Origin: Lujinxingiaceae bacterium
GTDB taxonomy: Bacteria > Myxococcota_A > Bradymonadia > Bradymonadales > Bradymonadaceae
NCBI GenBank assembly: GCA_013697635.1
Contig: JACCWM010000196.1
Span: 1-47,771 of the forward strand
Direction of reading: 5' to 3'
Length of the DNA: 47,771 nucleotides
This document shows positions 19,838-27,642 of this stretch, in pieces. The translations under genes and the position numbers were made by a program. Each line of letters opens with the position of its first letter. The stretch's first letter is position 1. The notes under the pieces were generated by a model. That model ran no database searches and was not told where the DNA came from. It saw only the letters and a list, made by a program, of their open reading frames with translations.

Positions 19838-20803
19838 TCAGTCGTCACGCAGTCGATCCGGCATGCCGTCGTGCGGGCCGAGCTCACGAGCGGGCACATC
19901 GTCCCAATGAAAGTCGCCGATCTCCTGGTTTCTCGCCCGATCGAGCGGGTAGGTGCAGAGATTGTCGTCGCGGTTGGTATCGCCGACGACGAGCAGGCGC
20001 ACGGGCTCATCGCTGTTGTTGATGAACGTGTGGGCGAGACCCGTGCCTGCCACAAAGCCGACAGCGTCGCCGGGCTCGAGGGCGTGAAGATGGCCGTCGA
20101 GCCAGACATGCGGGCGGCCTTCGATCACATAGACGAACTCTTCCTCGCCGCTCTCGGCGTGGGGCCAAGAGGTGCGCCGGCCAGGCGGCAGCAGCTCGTG
20201 GTGGATGCCAAGGCGCGTCAGGCCGAAGCGCCTGCCAAAGGCCGAGCCGATGCTGAGCAGCTCGTCGCTGTTGGGGTAGTGGGCGTTGTCGGCGTCCTGA
20301 ATCTCTTGCCAATGCAAAATACAGTCGGGGCGCGTAGCCGAGGCCAGTTGTCGCTTGGCGTGCTCGCCATCGCCCGTGACGATCGAGTCGAAGGGATTCC
20401 AGGCGACCTCCCAGAGGTGGCCGTCGGGGTCTTCGAAGTAGCCGGCGTAGCCGCCCCAAAACGTGTCTTCGGCACCCTTTCGAAGCGTGGCGCCGGCAGC
20501 CAGTGCCTGTTCGATAACCTCGTCGCACTGCTCGCGGCTTCGCACGTTGTGGGCGATCGAGATGCCGCGAAAACCGCTGCCTTCTTGGGTCAGCTGGGCG
20601 TCGACGGCAAGCTCGGCCCAGGGAAACAGTCCGAGTCGAAGCTGGGGGTTGAGGCCAAAGAAGGCAACACCTTGCTCGTGCACAAGCTCGAGGCTGCCCT
20701 CCAGTGGCAGACCCAGGCCGTCGCGATAGAAGGCGACGGCTTGCTCGAGGTTCTTGACGCCAAGGGTGATCAGCGAGATGCGTGGCTCCACGGTGCTCTC
20801 CAT
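19838..20803 (-). CDS. VOC (glyoxalase-like) and cupin fusion protein
   Basis: About 321 aa from ATG 20803 (MESTVEPRISLI); a longer frame to 20824 has no better ribosome binding site. N-terminal VOC domain (about 1-125): ISLITLGVKNLEQAVAFYRDGLG, split as ISLITLGVKN and LEQAVAFYRDGLG, and GYFEDPDGHLWEVAWNP. C-terminal cupin (about 165-290): SWPHAESGEEEFVYVIEG, where the usual HxH is HAE, then LEPGDAVGFVAGTGLAHTF. Both folds bind metals and are often joined in enzymes acting on small aldehydes or keto acids; this pair is unassigned. It is convergent with BKACE and divergent from the SDR gene, with 92 nt of spacer. Confidence 0.85.
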   Translation of the reverse strand: MESTVEPRISLITLGVKNLEQAVAFYRDGLGLPLEGSLELVHEQGVAFFGLNPQLRLGLFPWAELAVDAQLTQEGSGFRGISIAHNVRSREQCDEVIEQALAAGATLRKGAEDTFWGGYAGYFEDPDGHLWEVAWNPFDSIVTGDGEHAKRQLASATRPDCILHWQEIQDADNAHYPNSDELLSIGSAFGRRFGLTRLGIHHELLPPGRRTSWPHAESGEEEFVYVIEGRPHVWLDGHLHALEPGDAVGFVAGTGLAHTFINNSDEPVRLLVVGDTNRDDNLCTYPLDRARNQEIGDFHWDDVPARELGPHDGMPDRLRDD

Positions 20804-20895
20804 GCTGTGATGTAATAAATACAAGTGGTTATTGTTTGAGATACAGCGACCACCAAAGGTTGCAGCTACGAGCGCGATACGCTATCACGGCAGCC

Positions 20896-22374
20896 ATGGA
20901 TAATCTGCAAAAACGCATCGAAGAAGCAGCTCGCCTGCTCGAAGAAATCAACGAAGACCGCGCGCTGCTCAACGGCGTCGACGAGGTCACGCGCCAGCGA
21001 TTGTTGATCGCGGCCGGTCAGGTATCGCGGCCCGACAAAGACGCGCGTCGCGCGCTTGCGCGTGCGCGCCAGCGCGGCCAAAAACACGACAAACGCGACG
21101 CTGACCAGGGGCTGATGAATCAGACGGGCATTCGCAAGCTGCGCGAGAGCCCGATCTTTTTGACGCCGCGGCGCATAGCCGCCTTTGAAGACCGACCTTT
21201 TGAAAACACGACCACCGAATCCATCGGCGAATCCCACGCTGAGCGCACCTGCTATGTGTGCCGCAAGGCCTTTCGAGAAGTGCACTTCTTCTACGACCAG
21301 ATGTGCCTGGCGTGTGGTGACTTCAATTTCGAAAAACGCAGCCAATTGGCTGACTTGCATGGTCGCGTCGCACTCGTCACCGGGGCGCGCGTCAAGATCG
21401 GCTTTCAGGCCGCGATCATGCTGCTTCGATCCGGCGCCCGCGTGATCTGTGTTACGCGCTTTCCAAACGACGCCGCGGTTCGCTACGCGGCCGAAGATGA
21501 CTTTGAGGATTGGCGCGACCGCCTCGAGATTTTCGGGCTCGACTTGCGCCATACGCCCAGCGTCGAGGTGTTTTGTCGACACCTCAACAACACCCAGCAT
21601 CGCCTTGACTTCATCGTCAATAATGCCTGCCAGACCGTGCGCCGCCCGACGGGCTTTTACGATCACTTGATGGCAAATGAGCTCGAGTCGGACCGTCTAT
21701 CCGATGCTGCTCGCGCGCTGGTCGGCCAGGCCGGCGACGTGGAACGAGGCGACGAGCTGACCCAGCCCCAGACGCCCTCGGCGCTGCTCAGCCAGATCGA
21801 GCTACTGGCCGAGGACAGCGAGCGCGGCAATCATTTGTTTCCCAAGGGTCAGCTCGACGCCGACTTGCAGCAAGTTGACCTGCGAAAGGTCAACAGCTGG
21901 CGGCTCAAGCTCGACGAGGTCTCGGCGATTGAGCTGCTCGAGGTTCAGCTCGTCAACGCGGTTGCGCCCTTTATCTTGAACGCGCGGCTCAAGCCGCTGA
22001 TGGCCGCCGTGCCCACACGCGACAAGCACATCGTCAACGTCTCGGCGATGGAGGGCCAGTTTTACCGGGTTTTTAAGACCGACCGCCACCCGCACACGAA
22101 CATGGCCAAAGCCGCGCTCAATATGATGACTCGCACCTCAGCGATCGACTATTTGGAGGACGGCATCCACATGAACAGTGTGGATACCGGCTGGGTCACC
22201 GACGAAGACCCGATCGACCACGCGCGCGCCAAGCGCGAGATCCATCGCTTCCACCCGCCACTCGACATCGTCGACGGGGCGGCGCGTATCGTCGATCCGA
22301 TCTTTGCCGGAATCAATTCCGGCGAGCATACGTGGGGACAGTTCTTGAAGGATTACAAAGAGACTGATTGGTAG
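20896..22374 (+). CDS. Atypical short-chain dehydrogenase/reductase with N-terminal CxxC pair
   Basis: About 492 aa from ATG 20896, roughly twice a classical SDR. The N-terminal 140 residues are charged and helical and end in CYVCRKAF and CLACGDFNF, four cysteines spaced like a zinc knuckle. The Rossmann part begins at about 158: VALVTGARVKIGFQAA (cofactor loop TGxxxxIG), LDLRHTPSV and FIVNNACQTVRR (the NNA motif). Ser of the active site is present (NVSAMEG), but the YxxxK motif reads T-N-M-A-K (HTNMAKAALNMM), so the catalytic Tyr is replaced by Thr. A long insert (about residues 260-345) carries no known motif. It is either an unusual reductase or a non-catalytic NAD(P)-binding protein. Confident on fold, not on role. 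Confidence 0.85.
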   Translation: MDNLQKRIEEAARLLEEINEDRALLNGVDEVTRQRLLIAAGQVSRPDKDARRALARARQRGQKHDKRDADQGLMNQTGIRKLRESPIFLTPRRIAAFEDRPFENTTTESIGESHAERTCYVCRKAFREVHFFYDQMCLACGDFNFEKRSQLADLHGRVALVTGARVKIGFQAAIMLLRSGARVICVTRFPNDAAVRYAAEDDFEDWRDRLEIFGLDLRHTPSVEVFCRHLNNTQHRLDFIVNNACQTVRRPTGFYDHLMANELESDRLSDAARALVGQAGDVERGDELTQPQTPSALLSQIELLAEDSERGNHLFPKGQLDADLQQVDLRKVNSWRLKLDEVSAIELLEVQLVNAVAPFILNARLKPLMAAVPTRDKHIVNVSAMEGQFYRVFKTDRHPHTNMAKAALNMMTRTSAIDYLEDGIHMNSVDTGWVTDEDPIDHARAKREIHRFHPPLDIVDGAARIVDPIFAGINSGEHTWGQFLKDYKETDW

Positions 22375-22396
22375 GCCTCTGCCCCCGGCTTTGCTC

Positions 22397-25114
22397 TTAA
22401 AAGGCAAAGCCAAATGCCACGTCGAGCCTGGCCGGAAGCGGATCGGCGCGCGGAATTCCGAAAACGGCTTTTACCAGCACGGTGGCCCCGGCTGTATCGA
22501 TACCACCGACGTTGACGACCATCTGAACGAGCGCCTGTCCGCTGATCTGGGCGTGAAGTTCGGCGCTGGTGAGGCCGAGGGGCTCGTCGGTCAGCGTGAG
22601 TTCGATGAGCGCGTCGAGCAGCGTGAGTTCGCCGACGATGAAGCCGGCGCTGTCGTGGACCACCAGCGCGTAGCTGTTGATGCGCCCGCTCCAGGTGGCG
22701 CCGTCGCGCGTGCCATTGATGGAGGCTTCAGTGCCTAAGTCGGGCTTGAGGTTTTCGTTATAGTCTTGAGCCAGGACGAGCACGTCGGGTGCCTCGCTCT
22801 CAAAGCCGTTAAGTCCAAAGAGCATCTGGGGGATGAAGCTTGCGAGCACGCTGCGGGCGAGCGCGTCGTCGGGCTTCAAGATTTGGGTCTCGGCCTTCTT
22901 GGAGGCAAAGAGACGCTCGGGCGTGTTGATCCACTCCTCGGGGATCGTCTCGAAGTCGATCGCGATGAGCGCGCCGAGTTGCTCGTCGCGGCGCGTCCAG
23001 AAGTGGCCGGTGCTCGTCTCCCACAGATAACCAAAGGGATAGATCGTCAGGGTTTCGGGCTTCTCGCGGGCGAGCAACTCGAGCGGATAGCGGTAGAGAG
23101 CTTCGACATCGGCGACCATCACGATGACCCGAGCACTGATTGCGCTGGCGGCAGCGTGCAGTGCCAGCGCATCGTCGAGCAGGGCCTGACGCACGCCGGC
23201 CTCGACGCCCTCCTCGCCTGCCTGTCGGCGAAGCCTGACGAATTCACGCACCTTGATAACACTTGCGTACAGCGCCAGCGAGTGGTCGATGCGCAGCATG
23301 TAGATCGCGAGTGTATTGTAGGCCTCGTGATAGAGCCTCTCCTGGAGCGTGCTGCCGTGACCCTCGGAAGCAGGCAAGCGATCGAAGAGCTCGGCATACT
23401 CAGTGCGCATGCGCTCGAGCATCTTGAAGTCGCGCTCGTGCCAGGCATTGAAGGTGGCGTTGTCCATGGCCACGACGTCACGGTAGGCGATCTTTGGGCG
23501 CCGCGCCGCGATACCGGCCTGCTCGCCAATCTCGTCCTGGCGAAGCTCGCCTGCCAGATAGAAGAAGATCAGCGGGTTTTCCTCGTAGAAGTGGCGTGCT
23601 TGGAGTTGGGTCCAGCCGTCGAGAACATCGGCATACAATTCACCGTGGGCGCCGTACATCGGTGCGATCCAGTCGAGATAGCCGCTCCAGGAGAGCTCGT
23701 CGTCCCAGGTTGCAGCCATCAGGTAGTGGTCGTAGTGCCAGTAATTCCACTCCCGGCCGGTGGTAAAGGTGATGTGGCCACGCACATTGTAGGGGGCGAG
23801 CACGTTCTGGATGTCATGGCCGCGCGACCAGCCGGTCACGGGCAGCGCAAGGGGCATGTTGTTGTCAAAGCCCAGCCACCAGGCCGACTCGGGGAAGTAG
23901 ACCTGCTCGCGTTTGTCATGCTCGGCTTCGAGAAAATCGAGATTATGGGTGAAGTCCTCGCAGTCGTAGACCGGTGCCGGCAAGTCCAGGGTGTAGAACA
24001 TGGTCGTGTGCACCCAGGCGCCCAGATCCGGATCGGCGTGTTTGGGCAGGTGGTAGTAGTAACTGCCATCTTCGGCATCGAGTGAGCAGGTGGTGTGAAT
24101 CCAAGCATAGGTTTTGACCGGGCGCGCGCGCGCGGCCATGTGGCTGGTCCCCAGGTTGAGCCAGGAGATCATCGCCGCCTCGTCGGGCTTGGTGAACTCG
24201 CTGCTGCCGATCTGGAAGGTAAAGAAGTCGAAGCCTGCGTCGGCTAACTGATCGAGGGTGGTGCGGATCTGAACGAGCGGGTCGACCCCGCTGCCCTCGT
24301 CGACGATTTTGAAGTTGTTCTGCTGTTCATCGACAAAGCTGAGCACCATGCCGACATCGATTCCGTAGTCGTGGGCCTCGGCTACGACGTCGCTGATGTA
24401 GGGCAACCAGGTCGACAGCTCGACGGTCTTGAGCATGTGCCAGGACATCGCATTTTGGCGGTTTCTGGCAAACCAGCGGATGTAGCGCGAGACGTAGGGT
24501 CGAAACTCCGCGCTCGGACGAAGCAAGAAATCCGACATCACGGTCGGGTGCTGGGTATGCTCGTGAAATCCGCGCTGCAAGAAGCGCGGCGTGTCGATGG
24601 TGTCCTCATAGCTCCAGGGCAGCGTGGCTTGTGGCAGACGAGGAAAAAACGTCTCTTCGGGATGGTGGTAGCGAACGCCGAGATCGGCGGCGATGCGATA
24701 GAGGCCGTACATCGCGCCGATCTGGGTGCGGGCACGAACGCGCAGACCTTTTCGCGTCGTGTTGAACACGCCCGAATAGATCGAGAAGCCCTGTTCGCCA
24801 AGCTCGCTTGCAAAGTTCTCGGAGACCTCGACGAATACAACGTTGGTGCGCGTCGCGTCGTTAAGCCCGCCCTTGACGATCGCAGCCGGCAGCGCACCAT
24901 CGCTGATGCGCTGCAGCGCCTCAGCCAAATCCACAGCAGCGCCGGATAACCCCACTTCCGAGGCGATCGGGATCACGATCTCGATGTCGAGTTTGCCACT
25001 GGAATCGACGAGCGGCGGCGCCTCGCCGCTGACCGGATCCGGATCAGCGCTGCAAGCCACGAGCAGTGTGGCCGTGAGCACTACAAACAAGAGAAAAAAA
25101 GGTTGTCGCGACAT
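22397..25114 (-). CDS. Large lipoprotein with GH67/GH20-type N-terminal domain
   Basis: This 905-aa protein has a signal peptide and lipobox LVAC21, so it is probably outer-membrane- or periplasm-anchored. After a short spacer there is an alpha/beta region (about 45-165) with the pattern AEALQRISDG..., RARTQIGAMYGLYRIAADLGVRYHHPEE, shown as RARTQIGAMYGLY and RIAADLGVRYHHPEE. This matches the N-terminal domain found ahead of alpha-glucuronidase and hexosaminidase barrels. A barrel-like part follows with W/Y-rich strands (TYAWIHTTCS, GYLDWIAPMYGAHGE). The C-terminal 100 residues look like a beta-sandwich. It may be a polysaccharide hydrolase, but no catalytic pair is certain. It is not in an evident sugar locus; the genes on both sides are unrelated. 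Confidence 0.7.
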   Translation of the reverse strand: MSRQPFFLLFVVLTATLLVACSADPDPVSGEAPPLVDSSGKLDIEIVIPIASEVGLSGAAVDLAEALQRISDGALPAAIVKGGLNDATRTNVVFVEVSENFASELGEQGFSIYSGVFNTTRKGLRVRARTQIGAMYGLYRIAADLGVRYHHPEETFFPRLPQATLPWSYEDTIDTPRFLQRGFHEHTQHPTVMSDFLLRPSAEFRPYVSRYIRWFARNRQNAMSWHMLKTVELSTWLPYISDVVAEAHDYGIDVGMVLSFVDEQQNNFKIVDEGSGVDPLVQIRTTLDQLADAGFDFFTFQIGSSEFTKPDEAAMISWLNLGTSHMAARARPVKTYAWIHTTCSLDAEDGSYYYHLPKHADPDLGAWVHTTMFYTLDLPAPVYDCEDFTHNLDFLEAEHDKREQVYFPESAWWLGFDNNMPLALPVTGWSRGHDIQNVLAPYNVRGHITFTTGREWNYWHYDHYLMAATWDDELSWSGYLDWIAPMYGAHGELYADVLDGWTQLQARHFYEENPLIFFYLAGELRQDEIGEQAGIAARRPKIAYRDVVAMDNATFNAWHERDFKMLERMRTEYAELFDRLPASEGHGSTLQERLYHEAYNTLAIYMLRIDHSLALYASVIKVREFVRLRRQAGEEGVEAGVRQALLDDALALHAAASAISARVIVMVADVEALYRYPLELLAREKPETLTIYPFGYLWETSTGHFWTRRDEQLGALIAIDFETIPEEWINTPERLFASKKAETQILKPDDALARSVLASFIPQMLFGLNGFESEAPDVLVLAQDYNENLKPDLGTEASINGTRDGATWSGRINSYALVVHDSAGFIVGELTLLDALIELTLTDEPLGLTSAELHAQISGQALVQMVVNVGGIDTAGATVLVKAVFGIPRADPLPARLDVAFGFAF

Positions 25115-25202
25115 TCAACGGCTCCTGGTGCTGTTTGGTTTCGTTAACTCTCCACAGCAATAGCACAAATCAATTCACCAAGAAAGGCGCGTGGATGTCT
25201 CA

Positions 25203-25276
25203 GGGGCAGGCGGGCTTCCATTGCGAGAATCCCTTGCGGGTAAAGGCTGACCAGGCAGGCGACCCCCGATTTTTTG
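25203..25276 (-). repeat. Dispersed intergenic element, copy D
   Basis: On the minus strand CGGGGG (25263-25268), 41 nt, then ATGGAAGCCCGCCTGCCCC (25203-25221). It lies in the 372-nt spacer 25115-25486, between the lipoprotein gene and the RAYT gene. The remainder of that spacer is less GC-rich than its surroundings and holds no gene or clear promoter that I can support. Confidence 0.75.
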
Positions 25277-25486
25277 TGACAAATCATCATGGTGAGCGCG
25301 CTCTCGGCTAACGTTGTTAGCACCACAAGTAACTTTTTAAGCAACATTTGAAGGGGATCTCTCGAAAACAAGTAGGAGGGGTTCTTGCTCCTCGTCGGTG
25401 ACTTAAATGACACTAAAATCTCGTGCTCCTTAATCCAAGCCTCCGTTTTTGGTCTGGGATCCGGAGCCCAGCCGAGGGCATCTCTC

Positions 25487-26599
25487 ATGGTCGACCGTAC
25501 CTTTTTAAAGCAGCACGCCGCGTCAATGGCCGAAATGGAAATGTTGTTCGAGGAGAATCCGGGCTTGTTCGGGCATATTCTTGACCGGAAAACGACGGAA
25601 ACCGATGGCGCGGGCGTCGGACACAAAAGCGATGAGAAGTCAGCCACCGGACCCGATGACGAGCCACTGATAGTCGAGCAAAACGACCAACCGGATGGCG
25701 GAGCCAAGGGCTGGATCTACTTCCACATCACCAGCCGCGTCCATTTTCAGCGACGCATCTTCGAGCGCGAAGAGGTCAAGGAGATGCTGCGCAAGCATTG
25801 CTTGCACTATGCTCGGGTGTGCGAGGTGGCGCTGTTGAATTACTGCTTTATGGACAACCACTTTCATCTCAATGTGGCCGTTCGCGTCGAAGCCTTGGCG
25901 TGTTTCAACGCCTCGAAGTTCGTTGGCTGCATCAAGCAGCAGTTCACCAACGAGTACAAGATTTGGTTCAATGGTCCCTACCGTCGCGAGAAGCGGCACC
26001 GCCCCAAGGAACTGGGAAATGGAACGTTGTGGGAGGGGCGTCCGCACATCGAACGTATTGAAGATGACGCGCAATTCGCAGCATGCACCCTTTACATCGA
26101 GGCCAACAGACTTCGCGCCTGCTCAGGTGCCCAACTCGATGCGCTCGAGGAGCCGCCGATGCTCAGAACCCATGATGACGAGGAGGCGCGCCTTCAGCCA
26201 TGCTACGAGGAACTCCTCGAACGCGTTCAATCCTACCGTTATCAATCCGCCCGTTGGTATATCGGCGGCTGTCAGGGTGAGGAACCTGCGCTGACCGACG
26301 GCACTGACGGCAACTGGGCAAGCGAGCAGGAACTCGAGCTCTGGTGGGAGGTGCCCGTGCGTGATCTCCCCAAGGGCTGGCGCAAGGTGTGGTTCAAGGA
26401 GCGCCCGGGCATCCTAAAGCCGACCCTGGCCCATGCACGCAGTTATATGGAGAATCCGTTCATTGCACGTCTTGGCTCAACGCCCCAGGCGCGCGGTCGT
26501 ACGTTTGCGCGCCTGCTGATGAGCACCTGCTGGCACGGCCGCAATCGGCGAGTCTGCGATGACGACGAGGGCAACGAGCCGGGCGTCGTGGATTTTTGA
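25487..26599 (+). CDS. REP-associated tyrosine transposase (RAYT, Y1/IS200-like family)
   Basis: About 370 aa from ATG 25487, with GAGGG 9 nt upstream. The Y1 transposase core is visible: WIYFHITSRV (first strand), NYCFMDNHFHLNV with the HUH metal-binding His pair, KQQFTNEYKIWFN carrying the probable catalytic Tyr, then GTLWEGRPHIERI and LYIEANRLRA. That last series is diagnostic of RAYTs, single-copy domesticated-type transposases that act on REP-like intergenic palindromes instead of forming IS elements. An acidic 85-residue N-terminal extension and a 130-residue C-terminal extension are unusual. No terminal inverted repeats or target duplication are seen. An intergenic element copy lies 211 nt upstream and another about 800 nt downstream. 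Confidence 0.85.
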   Translation: MVDRTFLKQHAASMAEMEMLFEENPGLFGHILDRKTTETDGAGVGHKSDEKSATGPDDEPLIVEQNDQPDGGAKGWIYFHITSRVHFQRRIFEREEVKEMLRKHCLHYARVCEVALLNYCFMDNHFHLNVAVRVEALACFNASKFVGCIKQQFTNEYKIWFNGPYRREKRHRPKELGNGTLWEGRPHIERIEDDAQFAACTLYIEANRLRACSGAQLDALEEPPMLRTHDDEEARLQPCYEELLERVQSYRYQSARWYIGGCQGEEPALTDGTDGNWASEQELELWWEVPVRDLPKGWRKVWFKERPGILKPTLAHARSYMENPFIARLGSTPQARGRTFARLLMSTCWHGRNRRVCDDDEGNEPGVVDF

Positions 26600-26633
26600 C
26601 CGCTTCAACCGTCGAAGAGACTTTGTAACGGAG

Positions 26634-27293
26634 TCACTGCGTGATGTCTTTGTCGCGGCGCTTTCTTGCACGCGTCAACGCATGCCATGTAGCAACGGCT
26701 GCGCAAAAAACCAGGGTGAGTGGCAATGCGTAGCTCAGTGCAAAGGCCTGTATGGCCTCGATCCACTGTGCCAGCGATGCGCCAAGCAAGTAAGCGGCGC
26801 TTACCCAGAATAGTTGAGCGACGATCATCAGCAAGAACATGCGCCGGGGCGAGACACGGGCAACACCGGCGATCGTCGCCAGCATTGGGCCAGGAAGCGC
26901 GAGCAGCACTACGGGCGCAGCACGCTCGACCAGGCCCAGCAGCTGCTCGAGACGCTCCTGATTTGCGGGCGTGTGTTCACTCAGCCACTGGATGGCCCAC
27001 GGACCAAAGGAGCGGCCAAAGAGGTATCCAAGCCAAGATTGAGCGAGCGAAACCAGGATCGCCAGGGGAAAGAAAAGCGCTGCCGGCAGAAGTGGCGCAG
27101 TGATGATGAGGTGGGGTACGAAAGGACTGAGCGCGATGAGGCCTGCTGGCGCGTACGCAAGCAAGGCTGGCGAAAACGCCGTACCGCAAGCACGCATGGC
27201 CAACATCAGCGCGAATCCGGCCAGCAGCCAACGTTTTGATTGTGGACTCACTTGCTCATTTTCACTCTCCCACGCTTCTTCGCCCACGCTCAA
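26634..27293 (-). CDS. DedA/VTT-like multi-span membrane protein
   Basis: About 219 aa with four or five hydrophobic segments. The middle reads FPLAILVSLAQSWLGYLFGRSFG and ERAAPVVLLALPGPMLATIAGVARVSPRRM, given here as segments LGYLFGRSFG and LLALPGPMLATIAGVARVS. It resembles the SNARE-associated/DedA family, which moves lipids across membranes, but is divergent. Start: TTG 27293, with AGGAG 5 nt upstream; GTG 27287 is an alternative. The frame runs open another 55 codons into intergenic element E, which I do not take as coding. It is convergent with the RAYT gene, 34 nt between stops. Confidence 0.65.
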   Translation of the reverse strand: MSVGEEAWESENEQVSPQSKRWLLAGFALMLAMRACGTAFSPALLAYAPAGLIALSPFVPHLIITAPLLPAALFFPLAILVSLAQSWLGYLFGRSFGPWAIQWLSEHTPANQERLEQLLGLVERAAPVVLLALPGPMLATIAGVARVSPRRMFLLMIVAQLFWVSAAYLLGASLAQWIEAIQAFALSYALPLTLVFCAAVATWHALTRARKRRDKDITQ

Positions 27294-27401
27294 GGCAACT
27301 CCTGTGTGACCGTCCTTCGGCCACGTTGTTGACGAAGCATAATAAGTGGGCTTCAACCCCGCTGTCCACTTACTGAGAATCAACTCCAAAAAACGTGGTT
27401 T

Positions 27402-27509
27402 GGCCCAAAGGCAGACGGGCCCAAAGGCAGACGGGCCCAAAGGCAGACGGGCTTCCATCGCCGCAAATCCTTACGGGATTTGGACGACCGACCTGTCCAC
27501 CCCCGATTC
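27402..27509 (-). repeat. Dispersed intergenic element, copy E, with tandem 16-bp expansion
   Basis: On the minus strand CGGGGG (27500-27505), 41 nt, then ATGGAAGCCCGTCTGCC. The interior forms AAATCC/GGATTT (27465-27470 with 27476-27481). The end is repeated: the unit GGCAGACGGGCCCAAA occupies 27410-27425 and 27426-27441, and a third copy begins at 27442. It lies in the 349-nt spacer 27294-27642 between divergent genes. Confidence 0.8.
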
Positions 27510-27569
27510 GTGTCGTTTCGTCGACGAGAATTTGCTCTTGGCAGCTATGCGGATTGGCCATTTGCTGGT

Positions 27570-27598
27570 TTGACACGGGTAGGCTGGTCTCTCACAAT
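27570..27598 (+). promoter_or_regulatory. Probable sigma-70 promoter of the Cys-rich lipoprotein gene
   Basis: TTGACA (27570-27575), 17 nt, CACAAT (27593-27598), about 45 nt upstream of the ATG at 27643. Confidence 0.5.
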
Positions 27599-27642
27599 GA
27601 GGTTGGCGTTCTTTTTCTGAATGATTTTTCCGTGTGAAATAG

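Noticed and set aside
26634-27458. Extending the DedA-like protein upstream to an ATG at 27458
   Set aside because: The extra 55 codons run through intergenic element E and lack conserved sequence; AGGAG near 27300 favours the start at 27293.
25115-27642. The RAYT region as a complete insertion sequence
   Set aside because: No terminal inverted repeats, target duplications or second copy of the gene are seen; RAYTs normally occur as single resident genes.
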